In this document: positions 36,707 to 49,094 of the stretch, in pieces
Layout: each line of letters starts with the position of its first letter
How positions within the stretch are numbered: the first letter of the stretch is position 1
Origin: Numida meleagris
Lineage: Eukaryota; Chordata; Aves; Galliformes; Numididae
Length of the DNA stretch: 64,000 nucleotides
Reading direction: 5' to 3'
Assembly: GCF_002078875.1 (NCBI RefSeq)
Contig: NC_034410.1
Location: forward strand, 38,936,797-39,000,796
Program-made: the position numbers and the translations under genes
The notes under the pieces: model-generated
The model's database searches: none
What the model saw: only the letters and a program-made list of their open reading frames with translations
What the model was told of the DNA's origin: nothing

Positions 36707-39700
36707 TATTCTCTTGTACCTTTTATTAAGATGGACTGAGGCTAAACTTCACCGCACTCTTACTGTTTAGGCTCAGATCAGGTTGGTAGGGTGACCTGAG
36801 CTCTGGGTGCAAGGTTCCACTATTCCAGCAACATTTAATGGATAGATGGGAACTGCATCTGTCAGGCCAGGGTATTGGTGCCTCTTAAAAGAGTGGCCAC
36901 ATTAATTTTACAGGGAGATTTGCTGAAGGAGAGAGGTTGCTGTTTGTCCAAGACTACAGAATGATGCCTGCAGCAGAACCATGATGGGAAAACCTAGGCT
37001 CATTAAAAGAGAGGATGCTCCTTAAAACTTTCTTATTTGTGTACTCAGCTGTTAGGACAATGGACTTAGGGCTCTGGATGTCTAAATCCCACGTGGGGAT
37101 CTGCTCAGCACTTTCTCTTCTGGGTTTAACATCTATAAAACAGGGCTATTGGTAATTCCTTAGTCTGGAGATCTGGGAAGGATAAATTCAGGTAAGGAAG
37201 ACAAAGGAGCTGCTTAGGTGTTGTTATGGAGGTGGAGACAGAATTCAGGCTTGACTGCAAGTCCTTGCTTCTGGAGAAAGGATTTAGAGACTTCAGACTG
37301 GACTGGCGAAGAACCCTTTTCCAAGGACTGAGAGGAAGAAGTTTTCCTCCTCTTTGTAGTGCCTCCAGTGTGATGAGGGCCCACATCACTGCTGCCATTC
37401 CCCTTTAGGAACCTCAGCTCCTGCAGAGGGAAATGATGCTCCTGAAATAAATAAAATACACCTTCTGTAAAGAGTAGTTTGCAAAATTGCATATTTATAT
37501 AATTAATGTAACCCACAATTAACAGCAAACATCACACTCTGCATAATAAATATTTTAAGATGTGAAATGTACTTATATATGACTAAATATTTGATTTTTC
37601 AGAAATGTAAAATCCTATGCAAAGATTTGAGGCTTACTTCCAGATAACACTCATACATGCTGCTCTACACAAGCATTCAAATATCATCAGTTTGTTTTTG
37701 GAGGGATTAGACATTGCTCTAATTTCTTCCCTAAGTTCACATTGTTTTCTATGCTAAAACAAAGCAATAAGAAGAGCAAAGCATTTCAGTTGAGATATTT
37801 GTCTTCTTATTGGTGCACATGAATTAAAGCTATATGGACAGTAACAGTATGACAAAAAAGAAGAAAAAAGGGTGAAAAACAGAGCAATGCACTGCAGCAC
37901 AGCTGAGAGTTCTCTGTAACTTTAGCAAGGTTCATTAGGCTCCTAATTTGAGTCAGGGCTGAGGTTCTGACTAAACCTGACTTCTCAGTGTTGCTGTGGA
38001 CTGGCTCTGCTTGCTCAGCCTGTCTAGTTATCCAGGTTTTTCTGTCCAGTCCACCGAGCTGAGACTGGACAAGTGCTGTTACAGGTGGGTGCCAAGTGTC
38101 TGGGGCTTTGCAAGGCTGCACTTCTGCCTTCCCAAAGTCCCTGTGCTGTGCTGCTCTGGAGGCCGTGCCTCATCAGGGCCTTTGTGCTTTGGATTGCTTG
38201 TTGGCTTACAGGAACATTGGGAATTTGCATTAAAAAGAAAAAGCAACATGCAAATGTAATTCCATTTTATCTTGTCATTTCCTGTTGCTAACTGCAGATA
38301 ATGATGGAATAATTCATGACTATGTTTGAGCTTTGGAGTATTGTAAATTTTCCTAATCTAGTTTAGCCCATAGGTACTTCATCAGGAAAAGGACAAGAAA
38401 TTTTCCAATAATTCTCTCCTCTGTTGTAAAGAATGTTGAACCTGGTTCTGTACTTGATAGCAATTAGTTTTGAGGCAGTTAAGAGTAAATTGCTGATACC
38501 CTAGAATTCTCTTAATTGCTATCCTGATCAATGACATGCCTGCTTAATTGGGATGATTGGCAGGCAACTAATCCTGTGCAGTGCATTTTAATTACCCTAA
38601 ACAACATATTAATGGCCTACCTGTGCTTAAATAGCACATCTCCTGTTGTTTTCTGCCACTGTTAGCTTTTCATAAGAGCTACAAAGAAAGAGCTAGAGCT
38701 TGAGAGAAGACATGCCCTACTTCTGCAACCCCCTGCTTTCTTCCTGTGGTTCTCGTGCTTCTAAATCACTCAACTTTATCCCAGATATTTAATACAAAAT
38801 TATTGCATGACAATTTATAGACACATCATGAACTACAGGAGATATTTCCCATCACTATGCATTCCCCTGCTCCCCCCACTACCTGGAAGAATTACTCAAT
38901 CAGTTGGTTTCTATTTACACTGGATTCTTTGCACTAACTGGTGTGCCACTGCATGTAACCTATTTATATGGAAGCTTCACACTTTGTTTTCTAATGGTCT
39001 AAAAATGTGTAATTGGACAAGCTTGTTGTCTTCCTACTAGAAAGGAATACTAATAAGGTATATTAATATTCCCTTGTTAGTAGTGGTGCTCATCTAAAAA
39101 ATGTCAATGTTTTAATGATGAAAGAGATAGTTGTCTAGGAAAAAAATATGTAAATATGCATTTCCTTTTAATTACTCTTAATTAGAAAATTAATAGATTT
39201 CAAGGACAGAAGAAGTCATCATGATCTTTCAAGCTATATCCACAGGATGCAGTCACATAAAACAAAAGGGATCCAGCCTCTGATGATACATCAATGTGCA
39301 TGCAGCAGATATCCACTTCTTACCCATCATCTAGATCCACTCTACAGTCATCCACTCTGTTTTCAAGAGAGAGAATGTGATGTTCTCTTAACTAAAACTT
39401 CTAAAGCAGTTTAAATCAACCGTGTTCTACAGATGCCTAATTTTCCCAATAGACAAAAAAGGGCATCAAGGGTGACTAGGTCAGTGTGGTGGACACTAAA
39501 ATATAGATTAGGTGAATCCCACCATATCTCATATATCCACAAAAATAAAAAAGGAATCCTTCAACAGCCGCTACCTTAGCTCGAAGATGTCTGAACTGAC
39601 AAGTCCCTGAGACTACCCTGTGCTGTGGTTCTCTCTGTGTGCACGGCCAGGGCTGCAGTCATCTGATGGGCATTTCCAAACTGAGAGAGGGAGAAGTGTT

Positions 39701-41850
39701 CAGTGAGAGAAGTTGCCCTGAGTGTGTGCTGTCTGTATGTAGTCAGTCCCAATGCCTGCCATCCGCAGGTGCTTTGGGGAACGGCTGTGTGAGCAGGTTA
39801 TGTGGGAGCTGATAACTCTCCTTCTCGGGTTAGAAGGAACTGGGATTATGTGGAACACTGTGGGACATTCACACTCCCCAGGTAAAACACAGCTGCTCAA
39901 CACTTTGTTTTTGCCTAAGCCATGTGAGGGTAATGAGAGCACTCCTCTGCTGTGCACCACCTTGTGGGTATGCAGAGCCTCTAGCATGTGCCAGTAGGCA
40001 CTGGTCCTTCCTTAGGAGGAAGATATATCTGTTTTCTTTTTAATTCATCAGAGAAAGGAAGGGAGGTGTTTTACATGTGAATGTATATTGATCAGGAATG
40101 CTTTCACAAACTTCTGTCTTTTTTCAATATAAAAGCTGAAGTTGGTTCTTGCCTAATCTGGGTACATCAAATCCCACTGTCTTGCATCTTAGAGGACTGC
40201 TTTAACCTAAGGCAATTGTAAAAGGTCATTGTGTGGTAGATGTTTGAAAAAACATCCCTCTTTTCTCATTTTCCCTTGTTAAGAATCCTGAACTACACAG
40301 TAGCTGAGTTTATATGACAGAGGAAATCTGCCCATTCTGTTTCCTTTGCTATCCATGTGGTTTAGCAGAGGAGCTTGTCTCTGGCTCTCCCACTCCTCAT
40401 GTGTTCACAGGAAGGCCAGCACTGAGTTCTTCTTAGCATTGCCCAGCTGCTTGCACTATATCTGTATTCTCTGTAAGGAGTTTTGAACATAAATCTGGTA
40501 GAAGAAATGAACATCCAGTTTTGGTTTTACAAATCGTAATGTGGAAGTCTTCATGTTTCCCATTTTTCATGTGTATCCTTAGCCAAATTGTTGGTAAACT
40601 TGTAGCTAAACTGTCTGTGTCATGCTTCCAAGTTTCACTCGCTTAACTGCTTTTGTTGTAAGCACTGAGTTTGGCATAGGCCAGTTTTGCTTGCTTAAAT
40701 TCATCTTTTAGTAATCTTTGTCTCGTGTACACATCTGCTGTTGTACTGTGTAAGTACTAAAGCAACGATCAGGGGACTGCTTTTTTTTTTGATAAAGAAA
40801 GTACCTGATCCCTTCTGTTTTCAGTTTTATATTAAGAAATAATAACTCTGATATATATTAATAAATACAACTTAAAAAAAACTTGCACTTAGAAAAAAAA
40901 AAGGCTGATCCTTTATTAGAGATGTTCATTTCTGTGTATCCATTTCATGTGCATTTGTTTCTGTTTATCCTCTTACTGATGCATTCCTTGAGATGTGTTG
41001 TAGTGCAATTTGTGGTGAACAGCAGAATGAATTGTTTTCACAGCACTTACAGATGTGTAAAACAACCTCTTTCAAGTTGTATATTAAACCTCCGGAGAAC
41101 TGCAAAGATGGACTTTCAGATTTTTACCTTTGCTACACAGCTTTGCATCCTTCAGTCTTATTATTGTCTTTATATGTATAATCACTACCCCAGGGACAAC
41201 CTTCCTTCTAAGTAGCAGTGTGTAGTTGCTGAATCTGTATTTTTTTTAAAGAAATCTTTCTTTTCCTGGCAGCTACTCCAGAGAGCAAAGAGAAAAGGAC
41301 AAGTGTTTTCTCAGATGTTCGTTCGGTGACAAGGGCAGGAGGCTGAGTAGGCTGGCGTATTAATGTGCTTTTTTCAGGAAAACAAAGGAGGAAAGGGAAT
41401 AGTGGTATATATATGGAAAAGTAGTCAAAAAACACAGAAATTAGGTAAATGTTTGGCACATAGGACAAATGGAAAGGCAGTGAAGTTGAACTTGCAGTGA
41501 CACTGCAACCAAGTAGAAGATGGGAGCCATTGATGGCTTCCTTGAGGGAAGTATTGGCACACAGTGAGGGCTACGGACCTTGCTGTTTACTGGGATATAC
41601 ATGGCATGCCTATAGGAGCATAGGAGAGGTGGGGGAGTAAAGTGAAAATGAGTTTGACTTTGCCCGTTCATCCCAGAGAGCACAGCAGCAGGAGAGGTGC
41701 AGCTCGGCCATTGCAAGAAGCAGTGCTACACTAAGAGACATGGGGGGGGTGCAGATGGGGTTGTTCCCCAGGTGGGCATGGGCTGCTGTCAGGACAGAAT
41801 TGCACTGAGGCAAATGTCCCAGTGATGAAGGAGTAGGGCGAACAGACACA
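36704..41850. other. non-coding stretch, no gene recognised
   Basis: Frames reach only about 110 codons (for example 40883-41215 plus), with no recognisable domain. It contains a T-run at 40781-40790, an A-rich patch at 40873-40902 and a candidate regulatory block at 38455-38640, listed separately. Confidence 0.5.
38455..38640. promoter_or_regulatory. candidate regulatory block, homeodomain/PBX-like motifs
   Basis: Repeated TAATT/AATTA cores (CAATTAG, CTTAATTGC, CTTAATTGG, TTTAATTACC, ATTAATGG) occur along 180 bases, together with TGATTGGCAG at 38554-38563, one base from a PBX/MEIS-type TGATTGACAG site. The arrangement resembles conserved non-coding enhancers near developmental genes. No conservation data are available, so confidence is low. 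Confidence 0.22.
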
Positions 41851-43416
41851 CAGTCTTTGGATTTGCCTTTTTCCTTTTGGTGTTATGGTCACAAAAGCAG
41901 CAATTTCCTTGACTTGTTTCTCTATTATAAAAAAACACCAGGTTGTGTAGGCTGGGTATGTAAAATAAGTTTAAGCAAGAAGTATTGTTATTTACATGGA
42001 GGAGAATATGCTCCTAATAGGAATGGCAAGTGCAGGTGTGCTGAGAGGACTGGGGGCCTGTAGGCTTCTTGTGTGTGTGGATGTGGTGTATCTACCTAAT
42101 ACACAATGGAGGGCAGTCTTCAGCTGTATCTTTCCAGATTCTTCCTACTGAGGAATGGGGCAGCCCTTCAAGTAGACTTTTGATGGCTGTCTTCATGAAT
42201 AATGCTAATTTCATCATAATACAAAAAGTTTAAAACTTTAGCTTTTGTACAGTATGAAATGAATGAACAGTGCATCAGAAACATCTGTCAGGTTATAGAA
42301 TAAAGGCTCAATTAGCATTTTTGTGTGGTGTGGAATAATTCATGCTGGGACATCAAAATTTGCCTTCTGAAATGTATGGGGAAAAAAACACGTTTTCTGG
42401 TCTTTCTTGTTCCTCTCTGAAGACTGGTTCATGCTGGGGGAGGGAGAAACAGAGTTGAGCCATGTTAGTACCGGTGGAAATCTGCGGGGTGCTATGCAGC
42501 CATAGGAGCATCTTCAAAGTGCCTTACAAACAGGAATTAATGTATTGATGTTGCACAGGGATTCTGTGGCCAAGGTAATTCTGCAATCGTATCAAGAGTT
42601 CAAGGGTGTGCTTTTTCAAAAGCACTTTAATGACTTTGTAGCACAAAATCAGTTCAGTGGCAATTCTGATTCTGTTACTGAAGCCCTATGTTGAGTTGTA
42701 GTGTCCATTGGCACTAAAAGACCGATGGCAGCAAACAAGGAAAAGGTGAGACCCTGTGAATGAACTGAGCTCTGGACAACTTGTCTTGCTTTTGCTTTGC
42801 AAATTCAATTATGTGTTTTAATTATTACTGAGATATACATGTGGCTATAGAGAAAGCAGATGCCTCTTCAGTCAAGCAAATGAAGTATATTGACAAAGAC
42901 AATAGTTGGAAGGAACAGCTAACAGCAGTAGGAGGATCTTTATCCGTTCAGAAGATTGGAAAGGTATTTATTCCCCTGGTCTGCTTTAGCATTAGCTTTA
43001 GCATCTCATTTAGATGCTCTGACTCAATGCACTAGAGTTGACTGCCTCTTTTCATTGACTAGGCAGGGAACTCAGGCCCTTCACTTTGATCTGTCGAATC
43101 ATTCTTAAGCTAGATACCTAGCATGGGCATGCATATATAGTGTGAAAACCTGCCAGGATGTGTATTCTTATCAGTGAGGCTGTGTTACAAATTTGGAACA
43201 AATAGATACAAATTCCTAAGTGAAGATTGGGTACTTTCAAAAACACTCTTCCAGAACCTGTCAAGGAATCCTTGAGTGAAATCCTATGGGATTGTATCAT
43301 ACCGGTAGTCATATTAGAAGAAGAAAATGGTCCCTTTGGCCTTAAAATGAAAATGAAAATCAATATAAGCTGCTCACAAGTCTCTTAAGTTCACTGATTC
43401 CGGACCATGGGGAACA

Positions 43417-43442
43417 GAATGCAGCATATTCATGCTGCATTC
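43417..43442. repeat. perfect 11-bp hairpin with 4-base loop
   Basis: GAATGCAGCAT, loop ATTC, ATGCTGCATTC, with no mismatches. It is too short for a miRNA precursor as it stands, because the flanks do not continue the pairing. It is not followed by a U-run, and its function is unknown. Confidence 0.85.
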
Positions 43443-44259
43443 TTGGCTCCATCTTGACCGAGAAGTTTAGGAAAATATAAGCAATCAAGAATTTATTAAC
43501 CCCTTGGTCTCAGTTTTATTCTCCCCCCCTTTTTATACTGTAGACACACATAACATTTTAATGGACTCAATTATAAGTATGATAGGATGAGTTAATAGGA
43601 TTTATATGCTTTGTATATACTTCATAAATTCTGAAGCACTAAAATGTATTGGAATTATAGATAAATTATATGAAGAAGGTAGTGAATTGAATAATAGAAA
43701 GAATAATAGGAAAACAGTAATTGAAAAACCTATAAACTCCATCAATGCGTGCCCTTCCTTTCTTAATTTGTAATAATAATGTAGTGGATAAATCAATCAA
43801 GGATATTACCACAATAGGTGACTTAAAATGTTCTCTTCTAACTAGATTTCTTGTGAGTTCATTCTAATTCCTCACACTGAGTGAATTAAGGATGGAGTCA
43901 GACACTGTTCTGTATTGAGCCGTGCTGCTCTGGAGTGGGGCCATATTAGTATAATTGGGAGCAGAATTTGGCCTTCAGCTCTCACTCACTGTGCAGGGAA
44001 GGAGAGGGGAGATAGACACTGCCCAGATTTGCCTACAGTGGTATAATTCAAGGCTTGCACGGAATGAAACCCTGAACCAAAGTGCCTTGGCTACATCCAT
44101 AATGCATAAGCTGCTAAGCGTTATGAAGAGTGCTCTGCTTGTTGGGTAGCTGCAGAATAACATGGCTAACAGATGTTGTGCTTCTAAAGCAGTTGAACTC
44201 CTGAGTGTGCTTTTATCTTCTGATCTGCAGCGCGCTGTGGCTCCCCCACTAGTGCATAC

Positions 44260-44420
44260 ACAAGGCAGACAGATTAGCGTTAATTAGAGAGAGACTTTGC
44301 TCATTTTTCATTGCCAGTTTCAATTTTGGAAAAGTGAATGTTTCTCTCCGTTACAATTTCAAATAAGGGCAATTTAGTATATGCAAGTGTGTGCAGTTTT
44401 AGGCATTAACCGGTGTCTCT
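44260..44420. promoter_or_regulatory. candidate regulatory block with TTAATTA core
   Basis: Contains GTTAATTAG at 44279-44287 in a run of non-repetitive, balanced-composition sequence extending to a CAATTTAG at about 44370-44377. It resembles conserved non-coding DNA in texture only. Confidence 0.15.
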
Positions 44421-44541
44421 TCTGCTTACGTTGTCAGGCGTAGGTCTGGATGTCAAGCACTGAAGTGGACGAAGGCTGGCAGGGAGGGACAAGAAGGGCA
44501 GGGTCAGGCCCTGGACATGCCTGGGGCCATCTATAGGATGG

Positions 44542-44577
44542 GGCTCCTAGGGGGCAAGCAGGAGGAGCCTAGGAGCC
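44542..44577. repeat. 10-bp perfect inverted repeat
   Basis: GGCTCCTAGG (44542-44551) and CCTAGGAGCC (44568-44577) are exact reverse complements around 16 bases. Each arm contains the palindrome CCTAGG. It lies in a G-rich patch at 44455-44580. Confidence 0.8.
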
Positions 44578-45741
44578 GTGCTATTTTCTGACATGGGCTA
44601 GTGAGGAGAAACGTTAATTGATTATTCCTTCTAGGACATTACAGAGCTTGATGAAAGCATTTTGCATTGCTGCTTGTAATGAAAGGAAAGGGAGCTTTCT
44701 CCACCTTCTGACCCCCCTCCCTCAAGCACCAATGCAAAGGAGGATTTATTGCTTCATTAGCAGCGTGATCATGCTTTACAGTGGGTATTAAAATATTGGC
44801 TTACTGGGTTATTTAGGAAATAACTCTTCCCGCAGTTATCCCCTCTCTCACTGCCACCACACCCCCACTTCATGTCATATGTTTTTGTTATTTACCCATC
44901 AGGTTCAAAATATCCCTAATTCCCTTTCTGCAGTGATAGGACACTGGCAACAGAACAAATATTTTTAGGTTGACAGTGTGCTACAGAATTGTAATGTGGG
45001 CAGAGTAAATTGAAATCAAAGCAAAACCAAATTCCACTCATTCTTCAGATTCCCAAGCAGACTGAGACATCTTTTGCAGTCCATTGATCTTTTAACGCGG
45101 GCTTAGACATCATTCCCAGGCAAGGGGAGCAAGGTGCCAGATGGTGAAGGCCATGCTCTCTGTTCCAGTTGGTTCTTTTCTTTCCTCCACAACTGTGTAT
45201 TTCATGTTGTGAGAATATGGCAGAGCTCTACTGTGCCTGGGTTAACCTAACCTTGCTAACTAGCGCAATACAATGGTATTTTATTGGATGATATAGATTT
45301 GCTTTATCTGATACCTCCATGAATATGTCAGTGGTAGAAAACAATTTTTGCAAAGCAGTAATTCTGGTAGTCTCATGAGTGTTGCTTTCTTCTATCATTA
45401 ATTTCAATTATGTTCTGTTAGATTTCCAGAGCAGCTGTCCAGCAATGAGGCTCTGTAGGCCACCATGCCTTGGCACTTGAAATTGTGGTTTTGTTTTGAA
45501 AAGTCAATTTTTATTCAGTATGTCTGCTCCCTATGTGCTTTTGAGTCTTATTTGCTTACTTTACTGATACAAACACATTTTTACTACTGCTACCATCACA
45601 GTGCCAATATACCTCCGAGCTGCAGGGTGACCTGTAATCTGCTCTGTCTCATGTAGCCTCATGAAGATTGTCAGCAGTGCTTTAATTGTAGATGATATTT
45701 TGGCCCTGATGCTTGGAAAGGACTCAGCTTGGCATCCATCC

Positions 45742-45770
45742 ACAAAAAAAAAAACAAAACAAAAAAACAC
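45742..45770. repeat. A-rich (CAAAA)n tract
   Basis: A11 followed by CAAAAC and A7 units. Simple low-complexity sequence. Confidence 0.85.
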
Positions 45771-46371
45771 CCACAACTGTGACAGTATATTTTTTTCCTT
45801 CTGTGCTAGGAGGCAATTCACTACTTGGTACTTGTTGGTTTTGTCACGAGTGAACAGTCTTTGATGCTACCAGAGCAGCAGGCTGAAAAGCCAGGGTTCA
45901 AGACACTTCTTTGGTGAACCTCAGGGGTATTCAGTGGATGCATATGCTCACTCTCTGAAGCAGCTTCAGAGAGAACATCCTTGCAGGCTTTCTCCATTTT
46001 TATGAGCTTCAGTTTTACTGAATACTCCATGTCACCTACCTGTTTCTACTTTTTTTTTTTTCCTCTTGAACTCCTAGGAATGCTCTGCACACACAGTATT
46101 TTATTAGCAAAATACATGTTTGGTTTGGATCTGTAGATGATAGTTGTTTTGGCTCTGTAGTAATGAATAGAATTATTTTTAGCATTAAGCCAGGCTAATT
46201 TGACAGTGATATTGCAGTTTAACGAATTAACACTTCAATTTGTCACTCCTACCATATCTTAGGGAAGGGGTCCTTCTGAAGGTTACTACAATTAGCAGTG
46301 GTAACAGGCTCCAACATCATCATTAGCAACAGTTCCTGACTTGTTATGACTCTGAAAAGGCATCATTAATG

Positions 46372-46491
46372 GCACATTCAAAACCTGCCTGGACGCGTTC
46401 CTGTGTGACCTAATCTAGGTGTTCCTGCTCTGGCAGAGGGATTGGACTAGAAGATCTTTTGAGGTCCCTTCCAATCCCTGACATTCTGTGA
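46372..46491 (+). mobile_element. CR1 LINE, 5'-truncated 3' end (copy 3)
   Basis: Clear CR1 terminus. The pieces in order are 'TTCAAAACCTGCCTGGACGC', 'CCTGTGTGACCTAATCTAGG', 'CCTGCTCTGGCAGAGGGATT', 'GAGGTCCCTTCCAATCCCTG' and one terminal octamer ATTCTGTG at 46483-46490. It covers only about the last 120 bases of the element, typical of extreme 5' truncation. It keeps the CR1 spelling better than copy 1. Confidence 0.92.
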
Positions 46492-48354
46492 CTTTTGACA
46501 GTACGGAAACACCTGAGCTATGACCACACATGCCAGGATGCAATGACCCCAGCACCTCAGAACTCTTCTGCTACTACTACTCCTACTGAAGATGAGAACT
46601 ATTCTCAACTGTATTTCACCACTGGTAACTCTATTACTGCCTCTAGCTTTGCTTTTAAGGTCATCTTTTGTGCACCCAGGTCACTATGCTAAGAAATAAG
46701 ATGTGCTAAAGCCTCTTTGCTGACTCTGAAGCCAACGGTTGTGGCACTGTTTGCCACAGTCTTAAACTTGCTTGCCCATCAAAGCCTGGCAACCTGATTC
46801 AAACAGCCTGTGGGGAATGAGGCCAAGGACTATGATAATACACAGTGTGGACAATGGCATGCAAATACTGGAGCCCATGACCTGGTCCTGTTTAGCTTAC
46901 CAGCATAGCTATAGTCCTTGAGGGCAAATAATTTGCTTGTCTCTAATATCTGGACCCATATCCAGTCTATCTCAAGATAGCCGTTTGCTTTGAATACCAA
47001 ACAGAAAACTTGAGGGCCAACTTGGCTGTTGCAGTGGCCTTTATTGGGTTTCCTCAATGAACACTGATGACGCATCTCCAATGTGTGACCACATTAGGAG
47101 AACCCAGATCTCAAATGTGCAGCTAGCCAAAGCCCTCACTGCCATGCCATATGCCGTCCGTCTTATTATTGGCACTGGCCTTCATCGAGCCCTCTCTTTT
47201 TACTAAGAGAGCTGTATTACTGCATTATCAAGTACTTCAGATACAGTTGGGAGTGGAGCTGGAGCTGATCCGTCTCACTGCAGTGGCTCAGAAGATGGAC
47301 CAGCCTGGCTGTAGCTTTTCCACTCTTCCCCCTTTTCTTGCTCATGATATGGTGACTGTTGGTTAAGTGCTTTGGGGAAGTTCCAAAAAATCCTCCAATA
47401 TCTACATACAGAAGTATAAAATCCAAGCAAGAGTTTTTCCCTTTATCCCTTCCTTTTCCACATCAAAGCTCCCTGCAATGGGAGGGCATCCAAATGCCTC
47501 TGAATCCTTATGGGAAATGGTGAAAAGATTCCACAGGGCATACCTCATGGTACAGGATGCAGAGTCCTGTTTCAGGTAAGTGCACATGAGATTGAGTTTG
47601 TAGGAACTGTCTGCTGCTTTGACAGCTCCAGGGAGGCAGATACATGCAGGCCCTGGCAACACAGTGGTCCTCAGGCTATATTAGCTTACCTCCTCCTCCC
47701 TTCTTTAGCTGTAAATGTGTGAAAGTTGATGGGTTTGGGGCTGATCATGGGACAGCAGATGACCAGGGCCCAAGCTGAGTGCTAGTGGGGGACTGTAGGA
47801 TGCATATAGTCAAAACACATTTGATTATCACGCTGTTGTCATTTTTGTTGCTTCTATGGTTAAGAATACTTGGCTTTAATTTAAGTGGGCCCTGAGCACT
47901 AGCTTATCATCGATAATCAGGAAACCCATTTGATTTTTGTATTTTGTTAGAATGGATTTTCTCCAGCTAACCATATCCTGTAGCAGCTAAGTTCTATTTC
48001 CTAGCAATACAAAACTTTGGAAGGTAAAGTTCACCCATTGGACAAGATAAACATCTCATTCTTAGTGGCATCAAAGTGTCCATAGATAATAATAATTAAT
48101 ATTTAGCTAGAGGCATGCTATATCAGGTCTCAGAATAACTTTAACATAAAGGATGCTGTCAGATTTTGGCCAACCAGAAAGTAAAGTACCTGTTGCAGGA
48201 ATGAAAACAAATCAGTGTCAGCATGTTGTCAGTCACAATGTTTACTTTGCTCTTTCTTTTCCTAATCTTTTTCTTTAATGGACTTTTGGTTTCTGAAAGT
48301 ATTTCTCATAGCGTGAATGATATGTTGGGATTAAGGCTGTAAGACAAGGCATTA
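46492..48354. other. non-coding stretch of gene-like texture
   Basis: Composition is more balanced than that of its neighbours. In one plus-strand frame, 47151-47579 is open except for a single stop at 47364. A consensus donor (TTTCAG|GTAAGT) lies at 47575/47576, and a pyrimidine-rich stretch ending CATCAAAG at 47468 could act as acceptor, giving a 107-base candidate exon. The predicted peptide resembles no family I know. It could be an old pseudogene or transposon relic. Positions from 47720 on are ordinary AT-rich DNA. Confidence 0.3.
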
Positions 48355-48431
48355 CAGCGTGGGTGTTCAACCTTTTGGCTTACCTAGGCTACATTGAGTG
48401 AAGAGGAATTGTCTTGGGCTGCATATACATA

Positions 48432-48988
48432 GGATGCTCCAGAGGTAATGCCTCCTATTTATTTTCACAGAAATCACGACAGATACAGTGAGCATAGTAA
48501 CTCTGTTTGACAGAGCAAATTCTCAGCTACAAAATACTGTTTTTCAACATAGTCACAACCCATAACTGTTTCACCAGAATTTTCACCATTGATGAACAAG
48601 AGTCTGCATGCTGTGCTCATAAAAATGAGTGTGTTCACCAGAGGAGGTGACTGAGTGTTACTGTTGCCACGGGTGCTGAAATGCACCACCCACCGCCTCA
48701 CTGTGCTCACATCCACTGTTTGGTCCCCATAAACTTTTACAAGCATCAATGAATGTTGGTGGGTTCCATTTTTTCTGCATGGAAGCATTCAGTTTCACCC
48801 CTTTGCTTCACACGCTCTTCCATGTCGGATGCTATTTTGTTGGACTGCCCCTCTGCTGCCATCTGTCTCATGGTAACAACATGTAATGGAATTTTGTTGG
48901 GAAGGTTCAGCCTCTACTGCCGTACACCAACATCCACCTTGGATATTGTGGGCACCTCCAAACAGGAGGTATTACTTTCAGAGCATCT
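48432..48988 (-). mobile_element. internally deleted mariner (Galluhop/Mariner1-like)
   Basis: Terminal inverted repeats are visible. The left arm 48432-48460 and the reverse complement of the right arm 48960-48988 agree at 22 of 29 bases, sharing GATGCTC, GTAAT and CCTCCT. Most differences are G/A or C/T. A TA dinucleotide (48430-48431) adjoins the left end, as expected of mariner integration. At 557 bp the copy is less than half of a full mariner (about 1.3 kb), and the centre of the transposase gene is missing. It sits inside the 3' end of the hAT relic and is therefore younger than that element, unless the pair moved as a composite. Confidence 0.82.
48474..48861 (-). pseudogene. mariner transposase remnant
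   Basis: The likely original start is the ATG at 48861, followed by MAAEGQ. A frame break comes before 48788, from which a 104-codon frame is open. It contains the helix-turn-helix end of the DNA-binding region, VYGDQTVDVSTVRRWVVHFS, typical of mariner. It then jumps directly to the C-terminal end, GCDYVEKQYFVAENLL. The catalytic DD(34)D region is absent, so the product could not catalyse transposition. The sequence is consistent with an internally deleted, non-autonomous copy mobilised by full-length relatives. Confidence 0.82.
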
Positions 48989-49094
48989 CTTGCAAAAAAT
49001 ATAATGTACTTAATGTATATGAGTACCAAAACTTATTTTAACTTTTAATATTTTTATTAAAACAACAACAAAAAAAGAGCAACAAACACATAAA

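Larger units (their letters stand above)
41851..46371. other. non-coding stretch, no gene recognised
   Basis: No gene recognised. A 64-codon plus-strand frame at 42841-43035 reads fairly protein-like and has AAG|GTATTT at 42962, but it has no good acceptor and no family match. The stretch also contains a perfect 11-bp hairpin at 43417-43442, a 10-bp inverted repeat at 44542-44577, a (CAAAA)-rich tract at 45742-45770 and a T-run at 46050-46062. Confidence 0.45.

Noticed and set aside
42841..43035. Protein-like 64-codon frame with a GTATTT donor-like end
   Set aside because: No acceptor with a pyrimidine tract upstream and no recognised homology, so not called an exon.
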